Of a stretch of 64,000 nt of DNA, positions 26,274 through 36,693 are shown one piece after another. The position numbers and the translations under genes are program-made. Numbering within the stretch: the first letter of the stretch is position 1; each line of letters opens with the position of its first letter. The notes under the pieces are model-generated. The model was not told the origin of the DNA and made no database searches. It saw nothing but the letters and a program-made list of their open reading frames with translations. This stretch comes from Photobacterium sp. CCB-ST2H9 (GTDB taxonomy: Bacteria; Pseudomonadota; Gammaproteobacteria; Enterobacterales; Vibrionaceae): the NCBI RefSeq assembly GCF_023151555.2, contig NZ_CP100425.1, positions 3,519,076 to 3,583,075 on the forward strand. The letters run 5' to 3'.

Positions 26274-27800
26274 TCACACCACCTGACTCGTCAATTGCTT
26301 CAGCAATCGATCCATGGCGCGGTAGCCTAATGCCTCAGCCAGATGCGCCCTTTCAATGTCAGGCTTACCGGCCAAGTCGGCGATAGTGCGGGCAACTTTA
26401 ATAATCCGGTGATAGGCGCGAATCGACAGCCCGAGTTGATGCAGGGCAGTTTCGAGGAATTCCGCATCAACTTTGGCCAGGGCACAGTGTTTATCCAGCT
26501 CACGGGTTCCCAGAAGGGCATTGATCTTACCACTGCGGTGATGCATCCGACTGCGTGCCTCAGCCACTCTTTCCTTAATCACAGGCGTGGCTTCGCCTCG
26601 ATCGCCGCCCTGCGCCAGTGTTCCCCGGGGCAGGGCTGGTATTTCAATCGACATATCAAACCGGTCCAGCAAAGGGCCGGAGAGTCGTCCCAAATAGCGC
26701 AATATCGCCTGAGGATTAGTGCGCGCCTGGCTGCCTTCGTAGTAACCGGTCGGACTGGGATTAAGTGCCCCGATGAGCTGAAACCGTGCCGGAAAGGTGG
26801 TTTTGCTGCTGGCACGAGAAATCACGATCTCGCCAGATTCAAGCGGTTCCCGTAAAGAATCCAGCACTTTCCGCTCAAACTCCGGCATTTCATCTAAAAA
26901 CAAAATGCCGTTATGAGCCAGCGAGATTTCACCGGGGCGGGGGATCGAACCGCCACCGACCAGTGCTGCCATTGAACTGGAATGATGCGGTGCCCGAAAC
27001 GGACGATTGCGCCAGTTACCGGCATGGAGCGACTGAGCGGTCAGAGAAGTAATGGCAGCGGTTTCCAGTGCTTCCTCAACAGCCATCTCGGGCAGCAGAT
27101 CGCACAGCCGCGAGGCCAGCATCGTCTTACCGGTGCCGGGCGGGCCGACAAACAGCAGGTTGTGACCGCCTGCAGCTGCAATTTCCAGCGCCCGTTTTCC
27201 CTGCTGCTGACCGATAATGTCCTGCATGTCCCGGCCGTGATTTACCTGCTCGCGCTGTCCCGGTTCCCGGCAATGCAGCGACAAGGACTCCTGTCCACAC
27301 AGATAAGCGCAGACCGCCAGCAAACTGGCGGCTGATTTGTGTCTGTCGCGGCCCACCAGCGCGGCCTGATCCCCATTGGCATCCGGCAAAACCAGACAAC
27401 GGTTGGCCTCTTTGGCCGCCAGTGCGGCGGGCAGGGCGCCTTTCACTGGCCGCAGTTCACCGGAAAGCGCCAATTCCCCTAAAAACTCATGATCGTGCAG
27501 CTTACTATCAGGAATCTGCCCGGAAGCTGCAAGAATACCCAAAGCGATGGGCAGATCAAACCGACCGCCTTCTTTCGGCAAGTCCGCGGGCGCCAGATTG
27601 ACCGTAATCCGCCGGGCCGGAAATTCGAAATTGGCATTCACGATGGCACTTCTGACCCGGTCTCTCGCTTCCTTCACCGTCGTCTCCGGCAGCCCAACCA
27701 GATTCACCGCAGGCAGACCATTACTGAGGTGAACTTCAACGGTAACAGCCGGAGCATCAACTCCGACACAAGCCCTACTGTGCACGATTGCCAGCGTCAT
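26274..27800 (-). CDS. comM: ComM / YifB branch-migration AAA+ helicase
   Basis: A 508-aa Mg-chelatase-like AAA+ protein. ComM is the hexameric helicase that extends heteroduplex during natural transformation in Vibrio. It has an N-terminal Lon-substrate-like domain, Walker A GPPGTGKT (about residue 220), Walker B ILFLDEMPEF and the C-terminal Mg-chelatase domain. The ATG at 27800 has AAGGGG 6 nt upstream; longer frames to 27959 lack this and run into the ilv control region. Divergent from ilvL, as yifB is in E. coli. Confidence 0.94.
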   Translation of the reverse strand: MTLAIVHSRACVGVDAPAVTVEVHLSNGLPAVNLVGLPETTVKEARDRVRSAIVNANFEFPARRITVNLAPADLPKEGGRFDLPIALGILAASGQIPDSKLHDHEFLGELALSGELRPVKGALPAALAAKEANRCLVLPDANGDQAALVGRDRHKSAASLLAVCAYLCGQESLSLHCREPGQREQVNHGRDMQDIIGQQQGKRALEIAAAGGHNLLFVGPPGTGKTMLASRLCDLLPEMAVEEALETAAITSLTAQSLHAGNWRNRPFRAPHHSSSMAALVGGGSIPRPGEISLAHNGILFLDEMPEFERKVLDSLREPLESGEIVISRASSKTTFPARFQLIGALNPSPTGYYEGSQARTNPQAILRYLGRLSGPLLDRFDMSIEIPALPRGTLAQGGDRGEATPVIKERVAEARSRMHHRSGKINALLGTRELDKHCALAKVDAEFLETALHQLGLSIRAYHRIIKVARTIADLAGKPDIERAHLAEALGYRAMDRLLKQLTSQVV

Positions 27801-27913
27801 TTTCATCCCCTTGAATATCGAAATTAACCACCTTCTCACTAAATATCTGAGGTGAGGCAGCACAATGTCTGCAAGATATCCAATGCGTATTGAAAATAAC
27901 CACAACAAATTTC

Positions 27914-27943
27914 TTGTCATGCGACGAAAGTCTGTGATAAGAC
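27914..27943 (+). promoter_or_regulatory. Probable ilvLGMEDA promoter
   Basis: TTGTCA (27914-27919) is followed 16-18 bp later by a TGATAAGAC region (27935-27943), leaving ~46 nt to the ilvL start. The -10 is not a clean match, so the exact hexamer is uncertain. Confidence 0.45.
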
Positions 27944-27988
27944 TAAAGGCGCACAACATCTATACAAGAATTTTGGACAGACAAGTCA

Positions 27989-28078
27989 ATGCTATTTAAC
28001 CTCAACCTACTAGTCCTCATTATCAACGTCATCGTGGTGATTATTTCACCGCGACGGGGGCTGGCAGGCGGAAAATAG
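27989..28078 (+). CDS. ilvL: ilv operon leader peptide
   Basis: A 29-codon ORF whose residues 5-19 read NL-type runs of branched-chain codons: LNLLVLIINVIVVII. In all it has six Leu, five Ile and four Val codons. It ends SPRRGLAGGK, then TAG. The layout is that of the E. coli ilvL peptide (32 aa, also rich in Leu/Val/Ile near its middle), and it is followed by an attenuator terminator before ilvG. Stalling at any of the three amino acids should let transcription continue. It was too short for automatic ORF lists. Confidence 0.92.
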   Translation: MLFNLNLLVLIINVIVVIISPRRGLAGGK

Positions 28079-28100
28079 CACACAAGCAAACACACGCAGA

Positions 28101-28136
28101 AAAAGCCCCCGCACCGAAAGGTCCGGGGGCTTTTTT
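28101..28136 (+). terminator. ilv attenuator (intrinsic terminator)
   Basis: AAAAGCCCCCG pairs with CGGGGGCTTTT, with an inner CACC/GGTC arm and a GAAA loop, and the stem is followed by TTTTTT. It begins 22 nt after the ilvL stop and ends 77 bp before ilvG. I did not resolve the alternative antiterminator pairings in detail. Confidence 0.9.
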
Positions 28137-28213
28137 CATACCTGAGCCGGGAAAAGACTGCACCAAACCAATAAATCGCAGCAACCGGCCAAGGTCATCA
28201 AAAACAGGGAGCC

Positions 28214-29866
28214 ATGATGACAGGCGCAGAGTTAGTAGTAGAAGCCTTGAAGCAACAAGGGGTGAGCACCGTATTCGGATATCCGGGCGGCGCAATCATG
28301 CCCATCTATGATGCCTTGTACGACGGCGGACTCCGGCATGTTCTGTGTCGCCACGAACAGGGAGCCGCCATGGCCGCCATCGGCTATGCCAGAGCCAGCA
28401 ACACCCTTGGTGTCTGCCTGGCGACCTCAGGACCGGGCGCTACCAACCTGATCACCGGACTGGCTGATGCCATGCTCGATTCCATACCGCTGGTTGCCAT
28501 TACCGGTCAGGTCGCCAGCCCGATGATCGGCACCGATGCCTTTCAGGAAGTGGATGTACTGGGCATGTCACTGTCATGCACCAAACACAGCTATCTGGTC
28601 ACAGATCCGAGCGAGCTGCCAGCTGTGCTGAATGAAGCCTTTGAAATCGCCCAGAGCGGTCGGCCGGGTCCGGTGCTGGTCGATATCGCCAAAGACGTCC
28701 AGCTGACTGCAATTGACCATCCGCTGGCACCGCTGCACGAAGCGCCGGCCTTACCTGCCACCGATCCGGAACAGTTTGCACTGGCACAGCAATTGTTAGC
28801 CGACAGCCAGCGCCCAATCCTTTATGTCGGCGGCGGCGTCCAACTGGCGGGTGCAGTCGATCAGGTCCGCGATTTCCTCGCCACCACACAGATGCCGGCG
28901 GTATCGACCCTGAAAGGCCTGGGCGTTGTCGACAAAGATTATCCCTATCATCTGGGCATGCTGGGTATGCACGGCACCAAAGCCGCGAATCTGGCGGTCC
29001 AGGAATCTGATCTGCTGATTGCGGTCGGTGCCCGCTTTGACGACCGGGTAACCGGCAAGCTGGATACCTTCGCGCCCCATGCCAAAGTGATTCATCTGGA
29101 TATCGATCCGGCCGAACTGGGCAAACTGCGCCGTGCCCATGCCGCCCTGCGTTGCGATATCAGCACAGTACTGCCCCAGCTGGCCCGCCCGATGTCACTG
29201 GTACCATGGCAACAGCACATCACCAGTCTGATGTCAGAAAACGGCTGGCGCTATGACCATCCGGGCGAGCGGATCTACGCGCCGCTGCTGCTGAAACAGC
29301 TGTCAGACACGATGGACGACCGGACAGTGATCAGTACGGATGTCGGCCAGCATCAGATGTGGGTCGCGCAGCATGTTGCCCATCGCCAGCCCCACAACCT
29401 GCTGACCTCTGCCGGTCTCGGCACCATGGGCTTCGGTCTGCCGGCGGCCATCGGCGCCAAACTGTCCCGCCCGGATGATCAGGTGGTGCTGGTCTCCGGC
29501 GACGGCTCTTTCATGATGAATGTGCAGGAGCTGGGCACCATCCGCCGTCTGGGCCTGCCGGTGAAAATTATCCTGCTGGACAACCAGCGTCTGGGCATGG
29601 TCCGCCAGTGGCAGGAACTGTTTTTCGATGGCCGCTACAGCGAAACCATTCTGTCCGATAACCCGGATTTCGTCACCCTGGCCAGTGCCTTCGGCATCCC
29701 GGGCCAGACCATTACGCGCAAGGAAGAAGTTGGTCCGGCGCTGGAGACCCTGCTGGCAAGCGAAACAGCCTATCTGCTGCACGTTGCCATTTCTGAAGCT
29801 GATAACGTCTGGCCACTGGTTCCCCCCGGTGGTGCCAACCACGACATGATGGAGGAACCACAATGA
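28214..29866 (+). CDS. ilvG: Acetolactate synthase II, large subunit
   Basis: A 550-aa ThDP-dependent enzyme condensing pyruvate with pyruvate or 2-ketobutyrate for Val/Leu or Ile synthesis. The catalytic glutamate lies in CRHEQGAAM (about residue 47), and the ThDP-binding motif [14 protein letters not shown]...NQRLGMV is in the C-terminal domain. The frame is intact, unlike the ilvG frameshift of E. coli K-12. The start codon is one of two adjacent ATGs after AGGGAG. It overlaps ilvM by 4 bp. Confidence 0.97.
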   Translation: MMTGAELVVEALKQQGVSTVFGYPGGAIMPIYDALYDGGLRHVLCRHEQGAAMAAIGYARASNTLGVCLATSGPGATNLITGLADAMLDSIPLVAITGQVASPMIGTDAFQEVDVLGMSLSCTKHSYLVTDPSELPAVLNEAFEIAQSGRPGPVLVDIAKDVQLTAIDHPLAPLHEAPALPATDPEQFALAQQLLADSQRPILYVGGGVQLAGAVDQVRDFLATTQMPAVSTLKGLGVVDKDYPYHLGMLGMHGTKAANLAVQESDLLIAVGARFDDRVTGKLDTFAPHAKVIHLDIDPAELGKLRRAHAALRCDISTVLPQLARPMSLVPWQQHITSLMSENGWRYDHPGERIYAPLLLKQLSDTMDDRTVISTDVGQHQMWVAQHVAHRQPHNLLTSAGLGTMGFGLPAAIGAKLSRPDDQVVLVSGDGSFMMNVQELGTIRRLGLPVKIILLDNQRLGMVRQWQELFFDGRYSETILSDNPDFVTLASAFGIPGQTITRKEEVGPALETLLASETAYLLHVAISEADNVWPLVPPGGANHDMMEEPQ

Positions 29867-30123
29867 CTCAGCATACTTTAACGATCCAAGCTGCCAGCCG
29901 TCCTGAACTCCTGGAACGTGTTCTCCGGATCACACGCCACCGCGGATTCATGGTAAAACAGTTTTCAATGGCGCATAGTGAAGACTATAAGTCCGTCGAC
30001 ATTGAAGTCACGGTCGATAGTGAGCGTCCCATCCTTGCCCTCTACAATCAGTTGGACAAATTGTGGGATGTCACCGGCGTTACTATTTTAGAGCAGCAAC
30101 AAAAACAACAAATCAGCGCATAA
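29863..30123 (+). CDS. ilvM: Acetolactate synthase II, small (regulatory) subunit
   Basis: An 86-aa ACT-domain protein that activates IlvG. The family pattern [23 protein letters not shown] is at the N-terminus. It starts inside the last codons of ilvG (ATGA overlap), which indicates translational coupling and 1:1 synthesis. Confidence 0.95.
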   Translation: MTQHTLTIQAASRPELLERVLRITRHRGFMVKQFSMAHSEDYKSVDIEVTVDSERPILALYNQLDKLWDVTGVTILEQQQKQQISA

Positions 30124-30138
30124 CGAAAGGATTAGACA

Positions 30139-31074
30139 ATGGCAAACACAGCAGATTACATCTGGTTCAACGGCGAAATGGTTCCTTGGCAGGACGCGAA
30201 AGTTCACGTGCTGACCCACGCTCTGCATTACGGCACTTCCGTTTTTGAAGGCATCCGTTGCTATGACACCCCGAAAGGTCCGATCGTCTTCCGTCATCGT
30301 GAGCACATGGAGCGCCTGAAAGATTCAGCCAAAATCTACCGCTTTCCGATCCCGTATACCGTGGATGAACTGATGGAAGCCTGCCGCGAGACCCTGCGAG
30401 CCAACAAACTGACTTCTGCTTACATTCGCCCGCTGGGCTATGTCCCGAATGTCGGTCTTGGCGTTTGCCCGCCAAACGGCACCGAAATGGACCTGATTAT
30501 TGCAGCCTTCTCCTGGGGTGCGTATCTGGGCGAAGAAGCCCTGGCGAACGGGGTGGACGCCATGGTGTCCAGCTGGAACCGCGCGGCACCCAATACCATT
30601 CCGACAGCAGCCAAAGCTGGCGGGAATTACCTGTCTTCACTGCTGGTGGGAGGGGAAGCCCGTCGTCACGGCTATGCAGAAGGCATCGCGCTCGATGTGC
30701 GCGGTTACCTCTCCGAAGGAGCCGGTGAGAACATCTTCGTCATCCGCAACGGTGTGATTTCCACGCCACCGGCCACCAGCGCCATTCTGCCGGGTATCAC
30801 CCGCGATGCGATCGTGACCCTGGCAACCGAAATGGGCTACGAAATCCGCGAGGAAAACATTGCCCGTGAAGCCCTGTATCTGGCCGATGAAATCTTCATG
30901 ACCGGTACCGCCGCTGAAATCGTTCCGGTTCGCAGTGTGGATCAGATCACCGTGGGTGAGGGCAAACGCGGCCCGATCACCGAGAAAGTCCAGTCGGCAT
31001 TCTTCGGCCTGTTCAACGGCCAGACCGAAGACAAATGGGGCTGGCTGGATCCGGTCTACCCGGCCGAAAAATAA
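30139..31074 (+). CDS. ilvE: Branched-chain amino acid aminotransferase
   Basis: A 311-aa fold-type IV PLP enzyme doing the last step of Val, Leu and Ile synthesis. The PLP lysine is in AAKAGGNYLSSLL (about residue 158), and the phosphate-binding region EGAGENIFVIR and FMTGTAAEIVPVR are present. Length matches E. coli IlvE (309). Ribosome site AGGA before ATG; 15 bp after ilvM. Confidence 0.97.
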   Translation: MANTADYIWFNGEMVPWQDAKVHVLTHALHYGTSVFEGIRCYDTPKGPIVFRHREHMERLKDSAKIYRFPIPYTVDELMEACRETLRANKLTSAYIRPLGYVPNVGLGVCPPNGTEMDLIIAAFSWGAYLGEEALANGVDAMVSSWNRAAPNTIPTAAKAGGNYLSSLLVGGEARRHGYAEGIALDVRGYLSEGAGENIFVIRNGVISTPPATSAILPGITRDAIVTLATEMGYEIREENIAREALYLADEIFMTGTAAEIVPVRSVDQITVGEGKRGPITEKVQSAFFGLFNGQTEDKWGWLDPVYPAEK

Positions 31075-31152
31075 ACCACACTATAATAAGCAAGCACAGC
31101 AATGTCCCGCCGGTATCTTGCATACCGGCGGCTCAAAAAGGAATTTCACGTT

Positions 31153-32994
31153 ATGCCTAAGTACCGCTCCGCCACCACCACCCACGGCCGAAATATGGCC
31201 GGTGCCCGCGCCCTGTGGCGTGCCACCGGAGTCAAAGATGAAGATTTTGGCAAACCCATCATCGCCGTTGTTAACTCCTTTACCCAGTTTGTACCGGGCC
31301 ACGTGCACCTCAAAGATCTCGGCCAGCTGGTTGCAGCCGAAATCGAAAAAGCCGGTGGGATTGCCAAAGAATTCAACACTATTGCCGTCGACGACGGTAT
31401 CGCAATGGGCCACGGCGGCATGCTGTATTCCCTGCCGTCCCGCGAGCTGATTGCCGACTCGGTCGAATACATGGTCAACGCCCATTGTGCCGATGCCATG
31501 GTCTGTATTTCTAACTGCGACAAAATCACCCCGGGGATGCTGATGGCCTCTATGCGCCTGAACATTCCGGTGATCTTCGTTTCCGGCGGCCCGATGGAAG
31601 CCGGCAAAACCAAACTGTCGGATCAGATCCTCAAACTGGATCTGGTTGATGCCATGATCCAGGGCGCCGATCCGAAAGTTTCCGACGAACAAAGCGAGCA
31701 GATCGAACGTTCCGCCTGTCCGACCTGCGGATCCTGCTCCGGTATGTTCACGGCCAACTCCATGAACTGCCTGACTGAAGCCCTGGGTCTGAGCCAGCCG
31801 GGCAACGGCTCCTGTCTGGCCACCCATGCCGACCGTAAGGAACTGTTCCTGACCGCAGGCCAGCGAATTGTCACGCTGACCAAACGCTACTACGAGCAGG
31901 ACGATGCCAGCGTCCTGCCGCGTAATATCGCCAATAAACAGGCCTTCGAGAATGCCATGGCGCTGGATATCGCCATGGGCGGTTCAACTAATACGGTGCT
32001 GCACCTGCTGGCCGCCGCGCAGGAAGGCGAAATCGATTTCACCATGGAAGATATCGACCGCATGTCACGCAAGGTTCCGCACCTGTGCAAGGTGGCGCCA
32101 TCAACCCAGAAATATCACATGGAAGATGTCCATCGTGCGGGCGGGGTTTACGGCATTCTGGGTGAACTGGATCGGGCTGGACTGCTGCACAATGATGTCC
32201 CGAACGTGCTGGGAATGACGCTGGCCGAAGCACTGACGCAGTACGATATCAAGCAAACCGACTCCGAAGCCGTACAGTCTTTCTTCCGTGCCGGTCCGGC
32301 CGGGATCCGGACCACACAGGCATTTTCTCAGGACTGCCGCTGGGACAGTCTGGATGATGACCGCGAGAACGGCTGTATCCGCAGCAAAGAACACGCCTTC
32401 AGTCAGGACGGCGGTCTGGCGGTGCTGTCCGGTAACATGGCGATTGACGGATGTATTGTCAAAACCGCCGGTGTGGACGAAAGCTGTCTGACCTTTGAAG
32501 GCCCGGCGGTTGTATTCGAAAGCCAGGAAACTGCCGTGGAAGGAATTCTGGGCGGCAAAGTCAAAGCAGGCGATGTGGTCATCATCCGCTATGAAGGCCC
32601 GAAAGGCGGCCCGGGTATGCAGGAAATGCTGTATCCGACCACCTATCTCAAGTCGATGGGACTGGGCAAGGACTGCGCCCTGATCACCGACGGTCGTTTC
32701 TCCGGTGGCACCAGTGGCTTGTCAATCGGTCACGTGTCTCCGGAAGCGGCCAATGGCGGCACCATCGGTCTGATTGAAGACGGCGACCGGGTAGCGATCG
32801 ACATTCCAAACCGCAGCATCGAACTCAAAGTTGATAACGCGACGCTGGCCAAACGCCGTGCCGCTGCTGATGCACGCGGCTGGAAACCGGTAGATCGCCA
32901 GCGTACGGTGTCTTTTGCCCTGCGCGCCTATGCCAACCTGGCCACCAGTGCTGATAAAGGTGCGGTTCGCGACAAATCCAAGCTGGAAGGGTAA
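31153..32994 (+). CDS. ilvD: Dihydroxy-acid dehydratase
   Basis: A 613-aa iron-sulfur enzyme dehydrating dihydroxy acids to the 2-keto acid precursors of Val and Ile. Cluster Cys motifs [11 protein letters not shown] (about residue 120) and [18 protein letters not shown] (about 193) and the C-terminal [10 protein letters not shown] are intact. The ATG at 31153 ([12 protein letters not shown]) matches the family start and has AAGGAA upstream; a longer frame from 31102 is unlikely. A GC-rich dyad (CCGCCGGTATC-type, about 31108-31132) in the gap could be a processing or stability hairpin. Confidence 0.96.
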   Translation: MPKYRSATTTHGRNMAGARALWRATGVKDEDFGKPIIAVVNSFTQFVPGHVHLKDLGQLVAAEIEKAGGIAKEFNTIAVDDGIAMGHGGMLYSLPSRELIADSVEYMVNAHCADAMVCISNCDKITPGMLMASMRLNIPVIFVSGGPMEAGKTKLSDQILKLDLVDAMIQGADPKVSDEQSEQIERSACPTCGSCSGMFTANSMNCLTEALGLSQPGNGSCLATHADRKELFLTAGQRIVTLTKRYYEQDDASVLPRNIANKQAFENAMALDIAMGGSTNTVLHLLAAAQEGEIDFTMEDIDRMSRKVPHLCKVAPSTQKYHMEDVHRAGGVYGILGELDRAGLLHNDVPNVLGMTLAEALTQYDIKQTDSEAVQSFFRAGPAGIRTTQAFSQDCRWDSLDDDRENGCIRSKEHAFSQDGGLAVLSGNMAIDGCIVKTAGVDESCLTFEGPAVVFESQETAVEGILGGKVKAGDVVIIRYEGPKGGPGMQEMLYPTTYLKSMGLGKDCALITDGRFSGGTSGLSIGHVSPEAANGGTIGLIEDGDRVAIDIPNRSIELKVDNATLAKRRAAADARGWKPVDRQRTVSFALRAYANLATSADKGAVRDKSKLEG

Positions 32995-32996
32995 GT

Positions 32997-34553
32997 ATGA
33001 TGAGTGAGCTGACACAGGCCAGAGCCGCTGAGTTTCTCAGCGGGGCTGACTATTTAAGGGAGACGCTGCGCGCACCGGTCTACGAAGTGGCGCAGGTCAC
33101 CCCGTTGCAGGAGATGGAGCGGCTGTCAAGCCGGTTGGGCAACCGTATCCAGATCAAGCGTGAAGACCGCCAGCCCGTGCACTCATTCAAACTGCGCGGT
33201 GCCTACAATATGATGTCCCAGCTGACACCGGCACAGCGTCAGGCCGGTGTGATTGCGGCTTCGGCAGGCAACCACGCTCAGGGACTGGCACTGTCCTCCC
33301 GCCAGCTGAACGTGAAAGCCATCATTGTGATGCCACGGACCACCCCGGATATCAAGGTGGAGGCTGTCAAAAGCTTCGGCGGCGAAGTGATGCTGCACGG
33401 CAGCAACTTTGATGAAGCGAAAGCCTATGCCATTGAGCTGGCAGAAAAACATCACTACACCTTCATTCCCCCGTTCGATCACCCGGCAGTGATCGCCGGG
33501 CAGGGCACAATAGGGATTGAACTGGTACAGCAGAACGGCCATCTCGACTATGTCTTCGTCCCTGTCGGAGGCGGCGGTCTGGCGGCAGGCGTGTCGGTCC
33601 TGCTCAAGCAGCTGATGCCGGAAATTAAAGTGATCGGCGTGGAAGCCGAAGACTCCGCCTGTCTGCGGGCCGCGCTGGATGCCGGTGAACCGGTCACGCT
33701 GGATCAGGTCGGGCAATTTGCCGACGGGGTCGCGGTGAAGCGCATCGGTGATGAAACGTTCCGTCTGTGTCAGCAGTATCTGGATGATGTCATTACCGTC
33801 AGCAGTGACGAGATTTGTGCGGCAGTCAAAGATATCTTCGAAGATACCCGGGCCATCGCCGAGCCATCCGGCGCGCTGGCGCTGGCCGGTCTGAAGAAAT
33901 ACAGCGAACAGCATCAGGTGAAAGGCAAACAGCTCGCCTCGATTTTGTCCGGTGCCAACCTCAACTTCCACGGCCTGCGCTATGTGTCGGAACGCTGCGA
34001 ACTGGGTGAAAAACGAGAAGGACTGCTGGCTGTCACCGTACCGGAACGGCCGGGCGCCTTCCTTGATTTCTGTCGCCTGCTGGGCGGCCGGGCGGTCACT
34101 GAGTTCAACTACCGTTACAACGATGACACCCTGGCCAATGTTTTTGTCGGTATCCGACTGATCCAGGGACAGGAAGAACTGGACAGCATCATTACCGATC
34201 TGCGCAAAGGCGGTTATCCGGTGGTGGATCTGTCAGATGACGAGATGGCCAAAGTGCACGTTCGCTATATGATTGGCGGCCGGCCGTCCAAACCGTTGCA
34301 AGAACGGCTGTACAGCTTTGAGTTTCCCGAATATCCGGGCGCGCTGCTCAGATTCCTGACCACGCTGGGCACCCACTGGAACATCAGCCTGTTCAACTAC
34401 CGCAACCACGGCGCTGACTACGGCCGGGTCCTGTGCGGTTTTGAACTGGAAGATCACGACCTGCTGTCGTTCACCAGTCACCTGCGTGAACTGGGTTACC
34501 AGTGGAAAGACGAGACCGACAACCCGGCCTACCGCTTTTTCCTGGCCCAATAA
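32997..34553 (+). CDS. ilvA: Threonine dehydratase, biosynthetic
   Basis: A 518-aa PLP enzyme making 2-ketobutyrate from threonine, the committed step to isoleucine. The PLP lysine lies in KREDRQPVHSFKLRGAYN (about residue 65), and the glycine loop VPVGGGGLAAG near residue 190. Two ACT-like domains after about 330 form the Ile/Val allosteric part. Starts 2 bp after the ilvD stop; it closes the ilvGMEDA operon. Confidence 0.97.
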   Translation: MMSELTQARAAEFLSGADYLRETLRAPVYEVAQVTPLQEMERLSSRLGNRIQIKREDRQPVHSFKLRGAYNMMSQLTPAQRQAGVIAASAGNHAQGLALSSRQLNVKAIIVMPRTTPDIKVEAVKSFGGEVMLHGSNFDEAKAYAIELAEKHHYTFIPPFDHPAVIAGQGTIGIELVQQNGHLDYVFVPVGGGGLAAGVSVLLKQLMPEIKVIGVEAEDSACLRAALDAGEPVTLDQVGQFADGVAVKRIGDETFRLCQQYLDDVITVSSDEICAAVKDIFEDTRAIAEPSGALALAGLKKYSEQHQVKGKQLASILSGANLNFHGLRYVSERCELGEKREGLLAVTVPERPGAFLDFCRLLGGRAVTEFNYRYNDDTLANVFVGIRLIQGQEELDSIITDLRKGGYPVVDLSDDEMAKVHVRYMIGGRPSKPLQERLYSFEFPEYPGALLRFLTTLGTHWNISLFNYRNHGADYGRVLCGFELEDHDLLSFTSHLRELGYQWKDETDNPAYRFFLAQ

Positions 34554-34558
34554 GCGAC

Positions 34559-34588
34559 AAAAACAGCCCCGCATGCCGGGGCTGTTTT
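34559..34588 (+). terminator. Terminator of the ilvGMEDA operon
   Basis: CAGCCCCG (34564-34571) pairs with CGGGGCTG (34577-34584) with A and T runs on the outer sides, so it can work in both directions (also for the convergent XRE gene). Confidence 0.92.
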
Positions 34589-34629
34589 CTCTTGCTGATC
34601 CGTCATTCCCTGATGATTACCGGGCGATT

Positions 34630-35010
34630 TCAGGACTTATCTTTTTGTGTCAGCGCACGGGTATATTCCGCCATGAAACTGGCCAGGTTGATACTCTGCT
34701 GCAAAATCACATTCCGGGCCGAATGGGGCAACCGGCTGAAATACTGCAACAGGCGATCAATTTCTTCTTTATATTCACTTTCCAGAATCTCGAGTCCCTC
34801 ATCACCGTAAACAAACCAGGTCAGCGGCCGCTCGGTGATTTCCGAAATCGCTGACAGCAAACGCACCTTGGGTTCCGTCTTTCCGGTTTCCAGGTCCAGA
34901 TAAGTTTGCCGCGCCACGCCCAACTGCTGGGCCATATGTACCTGAGTCAGGCCTTTCCACTCTCGCGCTTCCTTGATTCGCGAGGCGATCATCGCTTTAG
35001 GATCTGTCAT
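34630..35010 (-). CDS. XRE-family transcriptional regulator
   Basis: A 126-aa protein with a Cro/CI-type helix-turn-helix at about residues 8-60 (IKEAREWKGLTQVHMAQQLGVARQTYLDLETGKTEP) and a predicted helical C-terminus that may drive dimerisation. Target unknown. The ATG at 35010 is chosen because GGAGG lies just upstream; an earlier ATG at 35025 would contain this site. It lies alone between convergent ilvA and the MFS gene, transcribed in the same direction as the MFS gene. Confidence 0.85.
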   Translation of the reverse strand: MTDPKAMIASRIKEAREWKGLTQVHMAQQLGVARQTYLDLETGKTEPKVRLLSAISEITERPLTWFVYGDEGLEILESEYKEEIDRLLQYFSRLPHSARNVILQQSINLASFMAEYTRALTQKDKS

Positions 35011-35356
35011 CAATACCTCCACCACTGCAATATGTACTGACCAAAGGCCAGCATAAAATCAGCCAACTCAGGAGCTATTATTTTTTTATTTATTATCAGC
35101 ACGTTATATGAAGCCACATTCTCATCTTGCAAAGTGCAATGCAAAACCGGAAGGATTCAGGCAAAGCGTCTGATTTCGCAAATAAAAACGTCACTTCTGT
35201 ATTCAATCATAGACGCTGGGGATCAGGGCGGAGCGTAAACCGAATCCAGGCGCCACAATTGACGCCTTTATCTCAACGCTAAGACAGGGTTGTCTGACTC
35301 AGCAGTCACTGACCCGGACGGATTCCGGGCAACCCGTTGAATATGAAGCGAACGTC
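35011..35356. other. Intergenic region between XRE gene and MFS gene
   Basis: 346 bp with no convincing ORF, RNA gene or strong terminator. An A+T-rich run at about 35075-35095 may contain the XRE gene promoter. Nothing else recognised. Confidence 0.6.
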
Positions 35357-36595
35357 TTACACGTCCTTTTCAATTTCTGCCGGGTTCAAGCGTATGGAGG
35401 AAGCCGTATTCATCCGCCAGTAAGCAATGACCCCCATCAGCACGGTACTGGCCATGACGACCGGCGTCCAGTTCGCGAAAGCCGACTCTAAGAGCCAGCC
35501 GAACACCAAATAGCCGGCGGGAACCGAAAGAAAGCGGACAGAAGAGAACAGCGTCATCACCCGCCCGAACAAAGCTTCAGGCACCACGGTTTGGATCAGG
35601 GTGACTTCAATCGGACCAGCAAACCCGAGGCACAGCCCGATAACAAAAAGCTGAATGAAAAACAGCGGCTGGCTCGCGAAGAATGACATTGAGAGAAGCA
35701 CCACCGCCAGCGATAAGTAGCCCGTGAACATGATCTGCCGGTTCGAAAACCGCTTGCCGAAAAAGCCAAAAAGCAAAGACGAAACGCTGGTACCGGCCCC
35801 GAAGCATGTCATGGATACCCCCAGACTCATCACGGACTCAAATACAAACTTGTTCAAATAGGGCAGATAGACAAAAAGGAACGGGGTGATGACAAGATTA
35901 ACCGTGGCACTGAGGTAAAGCACAGACAAAAGGGCGCGCTGCTGTCTCAGGTACTTCATCCCTTCTGAAAAATACCTCAGCGGAGGGGCAGAATCAGGCT
36001 TCGTGCGTTCCGCCTCCGGCCTGAAATGCTTCTTCAGAACAATCATGCCGAATGCAACCGCGAAGAATGTCGCTGCATCAAAGTACAGAGCGCTGATCGT
36101 GCCAAAAGCCGCCACAATCAGAGCCGCAACCACCGGGCCCAAAAGATCACAGATGTTTTCCAGGGTGGTATTCACCCCATTAATCAGGTGATGATCCAAC
36201 TGATGCCGTTTGATTTCATGTCTTAAAATCACATCCTTGGCTAAACGGCTTGGGGTATCCAATAACGTGCTGAGCACCAGCAATGCCGCCAGAAGACTGA
36301 GGGTCAGCAGATCAGCATGATAGAAAACAGGGATCAGCAAGACACTGAAAAAGTTCACCAGATCAGAAAGGACCGACGCCCTGAATGCCCCTAACCGATC
36401 GACAAATGGCGCGCTAAAGAAAGTCGACAAAATCACAGGGGTGATTTTCGCAGCCATCACAGCAGCAACCAGAGCCGGGCTGTCTGAGATTTCCAGAATG
36501 AGCCAGGGGATAGCCACCTCTGTGAGGGCATTCCCTAAAATCGTTATCCCATTGAGGGTCAGCAACCCACAGATTGACCACGACATCCTGCGCAT
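35357..36595 (-). CDS. MFS transporter (MFS_3-type, probable drug or metabolite exporter)
   Basis: A 412-aa inner-membrane protein with about 12 hydrophobic helices and the loop motif DRLGAFRASVLSD (about residues 66-78), the MFS motif A region. The central hydrophilic loop (about 195-215, RPEAERTKPDSAPP) divides the two halves. Sequence style resembles the macrolide/enterobactin exporter-like MFS_3 group, but the substrate cannot be told. The first ATG has AAAGGAG upstream. It is not part of the conserved glmS or ilv neighbourhood and may be an accessory gene. Confidence 0.85.
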   Translation of the reverse strand: MRRMSWSICGLLTLNGITILGNALTEVAIPWLILEISDSPALVAAVMAAKITPVILSTFFSAPFVDRLGAFRASVLSDLVNFFSVLLIPVFYHADLLTLSLLAALLVLSTLLDTPSRLAKDVILRHEIKRHQLDHHLINGVNTTLENICDLLGPVVAALIVAAFGTISALYFDAATFFAVAFGMIVLKKHFRPEAERTKPDSAPPLRYFSEGMKYLRQQRALLSVLYLSATVNLVITPFLFVYLPYLNKFVFESVMSLGVSMTCFGAGTSVSSLLFGFFGKRFSNRQIMFTGYLSLAVVLLSMSFFASQPLFFIQLFVIGLCLGFAGPIEVTLIQTVVPEALFGRVMTLFSSVRFLSVPAGYLVFGWLLESAFANWTPVVMASTVLMGVIAYWRMNTASSIRLNPAEIEKDV

Positions 36596-36650
36596 CTACG
36601 AGACTCCTTTCACGTCATTCGCTCTTTCGTCCGCTACATCCCGGCGACAT

Positions 36651-36678
36651 ATGATACAAGTTAAATATCCATTAACAA
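36651..36678 (-). promoter_or_regulatory. Promoter of the MFS gene
   Basis: The minus strand has TTGTTA (36673-36678), a 16-bp spacer and TATCAT (36651-36656), placing the start ~50 nt before the MFS ATG. Confidence 0.6.
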
Positions 36679-36693
36679 GATGAATCCCACAAT

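Noticed and set aside
26274..27959. Longer comM start at 27959
   Set aside because: The extra 53 residues are not family-like and would overlap the ilv promoter region; the ATG at 27800 has an AAGGGG site.
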